A DNA stretch of 64,000 nucleotides from Verrucomicrobiota bacterium (GTDB taxonomy: Bacteria; Verrucomicrobiota; Verrucomicrobiia; Opitutales; Opitutaceae), in contig JAEWBF010000086.1 of the NCBI GenBank assembly GCA_023391285.1, forward strand, positions 1 through 64,000, in the 5' to 3' direction. Shown here in pieces: positions 17,971-25,346 of this stretch; positions within the stretch are counted from its first letter, which is position 1, and each line of letters opens with the position of its first letter. Both the position numbers and the translations under genes were made by a program. The notes under the pieces are model-generated. The model saw only the letters and a list, made by a program, of their open reading frames with translations, was not told the origin of the DNA and did no database searches.

Positions 17971-20340
17971 CTAAGGGGTAAGGAAAGGCGCGACAACCCC
18001 CACGCGTGAGGGGTCGCTTTCCGGGGCGGACCGGAGCCAGTCCAGGTTGGCTGCGCGCAGATCGCGGCGGTCGAGGGCGTATTTCGGGGTTTGGAATTCG
18101 AGCCAGCGGTTGCGGTCGGTGTTGAGGACCGTGGGCGTGGCGGCGAGCAACGCGGGGAGTCGGGCGGCGGGCACGAGTTCCGTGGCGCGAAATTCGTCCA
18201 GGATGGGCGGACCGGTGATGCGCCGTTCCGCGGCGAGGGCGGGGTCGTCCCGCCAGCGTTCCCACACGGCGGGATTGAGGGTGGGCGGTTGGTCGGAGGC
18301 GAGGAAGCAGGCTTGTGAATCCACGCGCCACACGGAAAGGAAGCGGAATTCGGCCCGCGCCGAAGCGAGAATGGAGGCGATCTCGCGCGGGGTGAGGTGG
18401 TGGAACTGGATCCATTGCACGAGCACGCCGCCCGGAGCGAGGCGCGAGCGGGCGAGGGCGTAGAACTCGCGCGAGTAGAGATTCGTGGCGCCGGCGAACC
18501 AGACGGACGTGAGTTCGATCTGGATGGCGTCGAAGCGCTCGCGGGTCCGGAGGAGATGGTTGCGTCCGTCCTCGATGTGGACGCGGACCCCGGGCCGGTC
18601 GAGCACGCCGGCGTTGATGTGGGCAAACTGCTCCCGGGCGGCGGCGAGGTGGGCGGGCGAGAGCTCGGCGAGATCGACCTGGTCGAAGCCGAGGCGGGCG
18701 ATGATGGACAGTGTCTGGCCGGAGCCGCAGCCGATGACGAGGGCGCGGTTCGTGGCCGGCGCGTGTAGCGCGGCGACGAGGCCGAAGCCGATCTGGGCGC
18801 GCATCTGCCCGGCGTCGTCGGCATCGAACTTGCCGTTCTGGAGCAGCATGCGAACGGGGGCGGGCTCGTCATTCCGCGGGTGCTCGGTCACGGTGACAAA
18901 ACCGGTGGCGAAGTCCTCGCGAAAGAACGCGAGCCGGGTGTTGGCTGGAAGCGGGGCTTCCTGCAGGTAGACCGCGTGGCCGCTCGTGAGTCGGAGCCGA
19001 TCCCAAGCGGGAAGCACCGCCAGCAAGCCGAGACCAATCGTGCCCGGCACAAACCAATCGAGGGGGCGCGGTCGTCGGAGCGCCAGGGCAAGCCATCCGG
19101 CGGCCGCGAGGAGGACGAGCCCCTGCAGGGCGCGTTCGGCGCCGAAGGCCGGGATGAGGACGAAGCCGGATATCAGCGCGCCGGCGATGCAGCCCACGAT
19201 GTTGGCGGCGCAGAGTGCACTCACGGCGCGGCCGGGAGCTGCGGATTCCTCCGTCAGGCGGAGCAGTCGTGGAAAAACCTGGCCGGCGAGCGTGGCGGAG
19301 GGCAGCGCGATGAAGGCGACGACCCCGAACTTCACGAGTTCTCCCGCCCAGAAGGATTCGATGTTTTGCGTTGCGGCCACCCGCGCCATGAGCGGCCCGG
19401 CCCAGGGCCACAGGGCGTTGCCGAAGGCGAGCGCGGCCACCAACCACCCGAGCAACGACGCGAGCGGCGTGGTCTGTCGCGCGGCGGCGCGCCCGCCCAG
19501 CGCGAGGCCCAGCAGCACGATGGCGAGCAGGAGCGAAAAGCTATAGACGCTCGCGCCACACACGGCGCTGATGAGGTGAAACCAAATCACCTCGAGCGCG
19601 AAGAAGCCGAAACCCGCGGCGAAAGCACCCGCGATCGGGCCAGGCTGCTGACGAAGGGAAAATGACGAATGCGGGACGAGGGTGGGGGAGGGTGTGGTGT
19701 TGGGGAGGGTGGACCACAATGCGATGGCGACCGCGAAGCCAAGGACCGCGATGGTCCAGAGCGCGCCGTCGGCGCCGACGGTGTTAAAGAGGAGCGGCGG
19801 CGTGACGACGGTGAAGGTGAAGGCGCCGGCGAGGTTGACGGCGTAGTAATGCGTGATCCCCCGGCCGTCCCCGAGCGGCCGACCCGAGAGCACGGCGGCG
19901 AGCGTCGGGAGCTGGGCGCCCATGGCGAGCGTCGGGGGGAGGATCCAAAGGATCGCGATGCCCGTGCGCGCCGCGGCGAGCGTCACGGCGCTGCCGCCGG
20001 CCTGCGCCAGCCAGTGGCCGAGCGCGCGGTCGGTGGCGAAGAAAACCAGTCCGACGATCACCGCCCACGCGGCGATGAAACCTTCCAGCAGGGCGAGGCG
20101 GCGCGGCGCTCCGGCGGGATTTTTTGGACAAAGCCAGGCACCGAGCGCGAGACCGGTGAAGTAGACCGCGAGCACGATCGTCGAGGCCGAACGGCTCGAG
20201 CCCACGAGGGTGGAAAGGTATTTCTCGGAGATCTGTTCCAGCACCAGCGCGATGCCGCCGGAGCAAAAAACGGCGGTGGCCAGCAAACGTTCCCGGGCGC
20301 CGTCGGTGAGGAACGGGCGGCGGGGGGGAGCGGGTGGCAT
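17971..20340 (-). CDS. Fused MFS-like membrane/spermidine-synthase-like protein
   Basis: 789 residues. The N-terminal half holds at least ten hydrophobic helices beginning LLATAVFCSGGIALVLEQIS. The C-terminal half is a spermidine-synthase-like fold with an intact SAM/dcSAM loop VIGCGSGQTLSII, then VDLAELSPAHLAAA, VHIEDGRNHLL and ATNLYSREFYALA. The acidic residue that deprotonates putrescine in true SpeE is not obvious, so another donor/acceptor pair is likely. A perfect 22-bp palindrome lies 63-84 bases upstream of the start, between this gene and luxR. The last codons contain the second palindrome. Confidence 0.72.
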   Translation of the reverse strand: MPPAPPRRPFLTDGARERLLATAVFCSGGIALVLEQISEKYLSTLVGSSRSASTIVLAVYFTGLALGAWLCPKNPAGAPRRLALLEGFIAAWAVIVGLVFFATDRALGHWLAQAGGSAVTLAAARTGIAILWILPPTLAMGAQLPTLAAVLSGRPLGDGRGITHYYAVNLAGAFTFTVVTPPLLFNTVGADGALWTIAVLGFAVAIALWSTLPNTTPSPTLVPHSSFSLRQQPGPIAGAFAAGFGFFALEVIWFHLISAVCGASVYSFSLLLAIVLLGLALGGRAAARQTTPLASLLGWLVAALAFGNALWPWAGPLMARVAATQNIESFWAGELVKFGVVAFIALPSATLAGQVFPRLLRLTEESAAPGRAVSALCAANIVGCIAGALISGFVLIPAFGAERALQGLVLLAAAGWLALALRRPRPLDWFVPGTIGLGLLAVLPAWDRLRLTSGHAVYLQEAPLPANTRLAFFREDFATGFVTVTEHPRNDEPAPVRMLLQNGKFDADDAGQMRAQIGFGLVAALHAPATNRALVIGCGSGQTLSIIARLGFDQVDLAELSPAHLAAAREQFAHINAGVLDRPGVRVHIEDGRNHLLRTRERFDAIQIELTSVWFAGATNLYSREFYALARSRLAPGGVLVQWIQFHHLTPREIASILASARAEFRFLSVWRVDSQACFLASDQPPTLNPAVWERWRDDPALAAERRITGPPILDEFRATELVPAARLPALLAATPTVLNTDRNRWLEFQTPKYALDRRDLRAANLDWLRSAPESDPSRVGVVAPFLTP
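17994..18015. promoter_or_regulatory. Putative LuxR-type operator upstream of the PEP-CTERM gene
   Basis: Near-palindrome centred on ACGCGT at 18004/18005; matches the site at 20403-20424 at 19 of 22 positions. It lies inside the 3' end of the synthase-like gene, centred 80 bases upstream of the PEP-CTERM start. Confidence 0.55.
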
Positions 20341-20402
20341 GGCGGCGGCGCGGGAGAAGCGGCGGAAGGAACGGAGAGCCTATCGATGGCGGCGCGCCGG
20401 CT

Positions 20403-20424
20403 CAACCCTCACGCGTGAGGGTTG
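20403..20424. promoter_or_regulatory. Putative LuxR-type operator, perfect 22-bp palindrome
   Basis: Half-site CAACCCTCACG followed directly by its reverse complement. It sits 10 bases after the luxR stop and is centred 73 bases upstream of the synthase-like start. With no loop and no T tract it is a poor terminator, so a dimer binding site is more likely. Confidence 0.6.
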
Positions 20425-20434
20425 GCGGGCGGCG

Positions 20435-21205
20435 TCATTTGCCGGCGAGCCGGCTGAGCGTCTGGACGGTGAGCGCGTGGCGGTTGGGCACGCGCAGCTT
20501 GCGCAGGATGTTGCCGACGTATTCCTGCACGGTGAAAAGGCTGAGGCCGAGAAGCTCGGCGATCTCGCGGTTCTGTTTGCCGTCGGCGATCCAGAACAGG
20601 ACATCGGCTTCGCGCAGAGTCAGGCCGAGCTCGCGGAGACGCTGGCGCAGGGAGAGCGGAAGATTGATCTTCTGCAAGGCCGGCTGTTCGTGGCGCAACC
20701 ACGCGGAGCGAAAATGCGGGCCGAACAAATCGAGCAAAGTCCGCTGGCGAAGCGTGAAATCGCGCCGGACGCGGTTGAAGGAAAGGGCGGCGATGGTGTG
20801 CGCGTTGACTGCGACCGGGAGGACAAGACCGTAAAGATAGCGGTTGCGCGCGAGGCAGTTGAGGTAATGGGGATGGCGCTTGAACTCGGAAACGGAAATC
20901 ACGTCGGACATGCGGCGCGCGTGGGTCCGGCCCGTGCGATCGTAGTAGGCGACGAGCGGATTTAGGTGGGAGTTTTCCGAGTAATACTGCAGCTCCGCTT
21001 CCGTGTGGGGATTCGGTTTCGACATGGCCGCGGTGATCTGGCCGGTGCGGCGATCCAGCACGTGCATGATGCAAAGGTCGGCGGGAATCAGTCGATCCAT
21101 CGCGGCCAGCACGGCGGAGGAGAAGTCAGCGTGGTCGTGCGCCGTGTTGATTTCGTAAACGGCGTCGAAAAGCGGACGCCAATGGCGCGGATCGATACGC
21201 TTCAT
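20435..21205 (-). CDS. LuxR-family transcriptional regulator (no LuxI nearby)
   Basis: 256 residues. The N-terminal 170 residues look like a ligand-sensing domain of autoinducer-binding or GAF type (ADLCIMHVLDRRTGQI, YGLVLPVAVNAHTIAALSF). The C-terminal LuxR HTH is clear: LTLREADVLFWIADGKQNRE, LGLSLFTVQEYVGNILRKL. No luxI-type synthase is present in the window, so it would be a LuxR solo. It is the first of three same-strand genes (luxR, synthase-like, PEP-CTERM), the latter two each preceded by a matching palindrome. Confidence 0.85.
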   Translation of the reverse strand: MKRIDPRHWRPLFDAVYEINTAHDHADFSSAVLAAMDRLIPADLCIMHVLDRRTGQITAAMSKPNPHTEAELQYYSENSHLNPLVAYYDRTGRTHARRMSDVISVSEFKRHPHYLNCLARNRYLYGLVLPVAVNAHTIAALSFNRVRRDFTLRQRTLLDLFGPHFRSAWLRHEQPALQKINLPLSLRQRLRELGLTLREADVLFWIADGKQNREIAELLGLSLFTVQEYVGNILRKLRVPNRHALTVQTLSRLAGK

Positions 21206-21340
21206 CGTGGGCTGGAGCCGGATAGGCAGGCGCAGCTAGGCGGGGCGGGGAGCGCTTGGCAAGTGCGGGGTCGGAACGAACAGAGACCGATCTGTGATCT
21301 GTCGGTGGCGGAGCGGTGCGGCGCAGGGCCGTGGACCGTC

Positions 21341-21370
21341 AAAAAAAAGACGCCGCGCAGAGGCGGCGTC
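21341..21370 (-). terminator. Rho-independent terminator after the hydroxylase/PAQR gene
   Basis: On the minus strand, GACGCCGC, a 6-base loop, GCGGCGTC and eight T. It begins 37 bases after the stop of the 21407-22927 gene and separates it from luxR. Confidence 0.85.
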
Positions 21371-21406
21371 GTGGAAATCGCGATAGGAGCCGGTGGCGCC
21401 GCCGGA

Positions 21407-22927
21407 CTAGAGGGCGGGTGGAAGCACGAACGCGAGAACGGCGATGAGGTGGCAGGCGGTGCCGCCGAGGGCGAAGGCGTGGCGGACGACCTGATGATAG
21501 CGGAGACGCTGCCAGACGTGGAAGGCGGAGCCGAAAGCGTAGCAGAGTGCACCGGCCAGCAGCAGCCAGAGCGCGGAGGCGGGGATGGATTGTGCGAGCG
21601 GTTTGAGGGCGACGAGTCCGACGACGCCGAGGAGAAGGTAGGCGGAACGGGAAAGGGTTTTCGCTCGCTCGCTGCCTTGCAGGCGGGAGATCACGCCGGT
21701 GAGGCAGAGGACCCAGACGATCGCACAAAGGGTTGAGCCCCACACGCCGCCCACGCCGGCCAGCAAAAAGGGCGTAGCGGTGCCGCCGATGAGAAGGAAC
21801 ATGGCGGCGTGATTGTGTCGGTGAAAGAGCTGGCGCCAGTGGTTGGCCGGCGCGCGGCGGATATTAATGAAAGCGGCGTAGAGCGCGACGAGGGTGGCTC
21901 CGAAAATCGCGGCGGTAACAATATCGAGCACACCGCCGCGGAGAGCGGCGAAGACGGCGAGCAGGACGAGGGCCGCGATGGAGGTGGCAAGGCCGACGGT
22001 GTGGGTGAAGTAGTGCGCGATGGTTTCGCCGCGGGTGTAAGAGGCGGGGACGGGTTTCGCGGAGGTTTTGGCACGTTGGCGACGGGCTTGGACGAGGGCG
22101 TCGGCTTTGGCGTCGCACCACTGGATGAGGGCGCGCGGGCGCGGGCTCTTGAATTCCGCGGGGTTCCACTCACTACCGTGCACGTAGAGGGATTTCGGGA
22201 GAATGAAGGTGCCGAAGAGCCAGTCGAAGACGGGGAGGGTGAAGAAGCCGGAGATGGCCTCGTTACAATCGATGACGGCGTGATGGCGGAGGTGGAAGCT
22301 GTAGACCTTGCGCCAGAACCATCCGAAGTGACGGTGTTCGATGAGCGGCGCCCAGCGTTCGAACGGCCAGTGTTCGATGGCGTGAAAGATTTCGTAGAGT
22401 GCGAGCGCGAAGGCGAAGGCGGCGTAGCCGGCGAAGAACCACGGGAACGCGGGCGAGATCCATTGAAGGAGCGCGAGGAGCGGCGTGATGATGGCCGCGA
22501 ACACGGCGAGGGTATACCAAGGGAAGAAGGAAGCCTCGCCCTGTTCGGGTTCAGTGACGGGGTAGATGTTTTCGACGAAAGGAACGGTGCGGCCGCCGGG
22601 TGTCGTGCGCCGGCCGATACGCGTGAGCGAATGGTGGAGCGTGTGTTGCTTGTAGAAGCGGTTGAGGAAAGGGACGACAGGCTTGTGGAGGACGTAGCGG
22701 TGAAAGATGTATTCAAAGAAGCACGTCAGGAGGTGCATCAGGAGAAACGCCGCGAGGAAGTGGCCGGCGGAGGCGGAGAGCTGGGCGCGCCAAACGGTGT
22801 CGGGTGCGACGAGCTTCAGAAGTGCAGCGAGGCCGGCGAGGGAGGTGGCAACCGTAAAGAGAAAGAGAGGAAGCGAGAATTTCTCCTCGACGTGCGCGTG
22901 GCCGTGTCCGGCCGGATTATCGATCAT
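21407..22927 (-). CDS. Fatty acid hydroxylase (sterol desaturase superfamily) fused to a HlyIII/PAQR-like domain
   Basis: 506 residues, two membrane domains. Residues 50-245 carry the di-iron histidine boxes of fatty acid hydroxylases: H76RYVLH81, H95TLHH99 and HLRHH near 212-216, with EIFHAIEHW between. Residues 297-506 resemble hemolysin III/PAQR proteins: GETIAHYFTHTVGLATS, HNHAAMFLLIGGTATPF and RHAFALGGTACHLIAVLAFV, with seven hydrophobic helices. PAQR metal ligands are only partly kept (Asn372 where Asp is usual; His478 and His483 are five apart, not four), so hydrolase activity of that half is uncertain. The hydroxylase half looks intact. Likely acts on membrane lipids. Monocistronic, with its own terminator. 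Confidence 0.72.
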   Translation of the reverse strand: MIDNPAGHGHAHVEEKFSLPLFLFTVATSLAGLAALLKLVAPDTVWRAQLSASAGHFLAAFLLMHLLTCFFEYIFHRYVLHKPVVPFLNRFYKQHTLHHSLTRIGRRTTPGGRTVPFVENIYPVTEPEQGEASFFPWYTLAVFAAIITPLLALLQWISPAFPWFFAGYAAFAFALALYEIFHAIEHWPFERWAPLIEHRHFGWFWRKVYSFHLRHHAVIDCNEAISGFFTLPVFDWLFGTFILPKSLYVHGSEWNPAEFKSPRPRALIQWCDAKADALVQARRQRAKTSAKPVPASYTRGETIAHYFTHTVGLATSIAALVLLAVFAALRGGVLDIVTAAIFGATLVALYAAFINIRRAPANHWRQLFHRHNHAAMFLLIGGTATPFLLAGVGGVWGSTLCAIVWVLCLTGVISRLQGSERAKTLSRSAYLLLGVVGLVALKPLAQSIPASALWLLLAGALCYAFGSAFHVWQRLRYHQVVRHAFALGGTACHLIAVLAFVLPPAL

Positions 22928-23000
22928 GCAGAGTTATCCGACCCATTTAGCGGCGACGCAACTGCCGAAAGCAAAGGGGCGCAGGCTTGGAAGAAGGGGG

Positions 23001-23018
23001 ATTTCTTGATGTGTGCGT
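23001..23018 (+). repeat. Relic of the 3' end of the glycosyltransferase gene
   Basis: Matches 14696-14713 (last codons of the glycosyltransferase, reading FLMCA) at 17 of 18 positions. In both places it lies just before an MmcB-like gene copy, which suggests that both genes once stood together here. Confidence 0.45.
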
Positions 23019-23104
23019 AGCTGGAGGGACTTGAGCCACCGAGACACAGAGGCGTGAGGGAGATTTAGGTCGTCAGAGATGAGGCGTGGAGTTGAGTGGA
23101 AGGC

Positions 23105-23847
23105 GTGGGCAAATCGGAGACGGAGGCGCATCGGGGGGTGAAGCGGCTGGCGCTGGGGTGGGCGCAGGCGAACGGGTTTGTGATGTGTGATGTGAGATGC
23201 GGGTGCCGAAGAGCGCTTATCGGGCGGACGTGGCGGGGTGTTCGCGGGGTCCGGAGCCGCGGACGGCGGTGTTCGAGTGCAAACAGGCGCGGGCGGATTT
23301 GTTGAAGGATGCGCGCGGCGAGGAGGAGGCGCGGCGCAAGGTGGAAGAGTTAAGTGTGCGCGTGCGGAAACTCGAGGAGCTGATCGGCGGGCACCGGCCG
23401 GATTTGCGGAAAGGCGAGGTGCTGTTTCCGGAGTTCGACGCGTGGGATTTTTCCGAGATCGAACACGCGACGCATCGGCGGGTGATCGAGCAGCTCGGGA
23501 CGTGGCAGGGACGGGTGTTGCGCGGAACGAAGTTCACGAAACTGTGGCGATGGCGCGCGGCGGATTTTTGCTATTTGGTGAGCGAGGCGGGGACTTTTGC
23601 GGAGGCGGAGATTCCGGCGGGGTGGGGATTGCTGGTGCGGCGAGGCGAGGAACTGGAGCTGGTGCGGAAGCCGGTGTGGGCGGAAGCGAGCGAAGAGGCG
23701 CGGGCGGGGCTGGCGGAGTGTATTGGAATTTCGGCTACGCGGGCGGTGAATCGGGAGATGGGAGTGGTGTTGGCGAGGCCGGAATGGGAGAGGGAGGTGA
23801 GGGAGCGGCGCGCGGGGGACCCCGACGAGTCAGAGCAGCCGCGCTAG
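23105..23847 (+). pseudogene. MmcB-like nuclease, second copy, frameshifted
   Basis: Direct duplicate of the gene at 14769-15467, very similar along its length. From a GTG at 23105 the frame reads VGKSETEAHRGVKRLALGWA and then loses one base near 23170-23195 relative to the first copy. The rest is open from an ATG at 23197 (MRVPKSAYRADVAG) to 23847, keeping D...FECK. A protein starting at 23197 would lack the first helix with its conserved Glu, so it is probably inactive. The last residues differ from copy 1 because a dispersed CGACGAGTC-type repeat supplies the new C-terminus and stop. Confidence 0.7.
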
Positions 23848-25346
23848 GTCTGAAGAGGAAGGGTGAGGCGGAAGGTGGTGCCGTGGGAGGAAGTGGAGGC
23901 GAGTTCGAGGGTGGCGGCGATTTGGCGGGCGAGGAGCTGACTGATCGCGAGACCGAGGCCGGTGCCGCCAAGCCGGCCAGAGCGACCGGGAGTGAAGAGG
24001 TGTGGGCGCAAATCTTCGGGGATGCCGTGACCCTCGTCGGCGACGAAGGCGGTGAGCGTGTGGGCGGTGGCAGAAACGTTGACGGTGACGGCGCGGCCGC
24101 GATCGGTAGCGGAGAGGGCGTTGGCGACGAGGTTGTGGATGATGAGGCAGAGCAGACCGCCGCGGTGGCTGTCGAGAGGGCGGAGCAGTTGAACGCTGAC
24201 GTGGAGGCGCACGCCTTTTTCGGTGGCGGGCGCGGCGTTGCGGCGGCGGATGATTTCGGCGAGTTCGTCGGCGGTGAGCTCGTAAGTGGTGTGAGCGGCT
24301 TGGTCGCTGAGAAGATCGGTGGTTTCGCGGATGAGGGTTTGGAGACGATTGGCGTAGGCGGCTGCGGCGGCTTGGTCGGTGTGGACGACGGCTTGGAGGC
24401 TCAAGACCGGGCCTTTCAGATCGTGGATCAGGTGCGAGGTGATTTGACCGAGAGCGGAGGCTTTGGCGGCGAGCGAGAGTTCGAAATGGGTGCGGGCGAG
24501 TCGCTCGCTGCGTTCGGCGAGAGCGTGTTGTGAACGAGTGAGCGCGAGGTAAGCGCCGATCATGATGAGGGCGATCAGCGCGAGGCCGAGAGCGAGAACT
24601 TGGAGGGTTTTGCGACGAACGTTGTTGTTGAGGGCGGCGAGGTCGGCGGCGAGTGCGCGGGCGTCGAGATGATAGCGGACGAACCCGAGGAGTTTACGGG
24701 CAGGATCCGCAGGCCGCGAAAGAGGGAGGATGATTTCGAGGACGGGACTCGTTTGAATTGGCGAGGCGTCGAGGCGAAAACGGGAGAGCGCGAAGGCGGG
24801 GTGGAAGCGGCTGATGGGGCGGCCGTTTTGGAGGAGCACAAAGTCATCGAAGGGAAGTTCGACGAGGGGCTGTCTGACCGGGATGTGTGCGACGGTGACG
24901 CCGGTTGAATCGAACAGCGCGAGAGCGAGAATGCCTTCGCGGCGGGCGTCGGGCAGGAGGGCGTGAATCGAGGCGGAGGAGGTGAGCTGTTGTTGGACGA
25001 CGGGCTGCAGGATGGCGGCGTCGCGCTCGATCATCTTGCGACGAATGTCCTCGGCGAGTTCGCGGCTGTGGAAGACGACGAGGCTGGAGAAGAGGACGGT
25101 GAAGAGAAGTCCGAGGCCGAGCGTGAAGAAGCGAGACGTCGGCTGGCGAAAGAGGACATCGTCAAGGAGAGATCTGACGGCTTTCCTTGAAGAGGGCGAC
25201 TTGGGCGGCGTTGAAGAGCAGCCGGCGTTGGGCGGGGGAAAGTCCCGGCAGCAAGATGGCGGCGCGGTAGTCGCGGTAACGATTGAAGTTTTCCTGCGCG
25301 GCGTAGTCTTGGGCGAAGCCGGTGAGGAGCGTTTCGATGGTGACAC
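23844..25346 (-). CDS. Sensor histidine kinase of a sigma-54 two-component system
   Basis: Two membrane helices (about residues 73-92 and 248-269, counted from the GTG at 25346) flank a 155-residue sensor domain. A coiled linker and an H-box follow (SHLIHDLKGPVLSLQAV, His 308), then N-box LIIHNLVANAL, G1 DEGHGIPEDL and G2 GTGLGLAIS. The kinase core is complete. The start is unresolved: the only standard start codon before the first helix is the GTG at 25346, which overlaps the upstream gene by 185 bases; an unusual start near 25170 is equally possible. The stop overlaps the nuclease pseudogene end by 4 bases on the other strand. Confidence 0.8.
   Translation of the reverse strand: MSPSKRSSPASPKTTPRRKTSIVTATTAPPSCCRDFPPPNAGCSSTPPKSPSSRKAVRSLLDDVLFRQPTSRFFTLGLGLLFTVLFSSLVVFHSRELAEDIRRKMIERDAAILQPVVQQQLTSSASIHALLPDARREGILALALFDSTGVTVAHIPVRQPLVELPFDDFVLLQNGRPISRFHPAFALSRFRLDASPIQTSPVLEIILPLSRPADPARKLLGFVRYHLDARALAADLAALNNNVRRKTLQVLALGLALIALIMIGAYLALTRSQHALAERSERLARTHFELSLAAKASALGQITSHLIHDLKGPVLSLQAVVHTDQAAAAAYANRLQTLIRETTDLLSDQAAHTTYELTADELAEIIRRRNAAPATEKGVRLHVSVQLLRPLDSHRGGLLCLIIHNLVANALSATDRGRAVTVNVSATAHTLTAFVADEGHGIPEDLRPHLFTPGRSGRLGGTGLGLAISQLLARQIAATLELASTSSHGTTFRLTLPLQT

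Noticed and set aside
17028..18872. Extended frame upstream of the PEP-CTERM gene
   Set aside because: Residues before the ATG at 17924 are a Ser/Pro/Arg shadow of the synthase-like gene in another frame.
20403..20424. Palindrome after luxR read as a transcription terminator
   Set aside because: No loop and no T tract; a near-identical copy lies upstream of another gene, which favours a protein-binding site.
21286..21306. ACCGA...TCGGT inverted repeat upstream of luxR
   Set aside because: Only five pairs and unlike the two 22-bp sites; may be chance.
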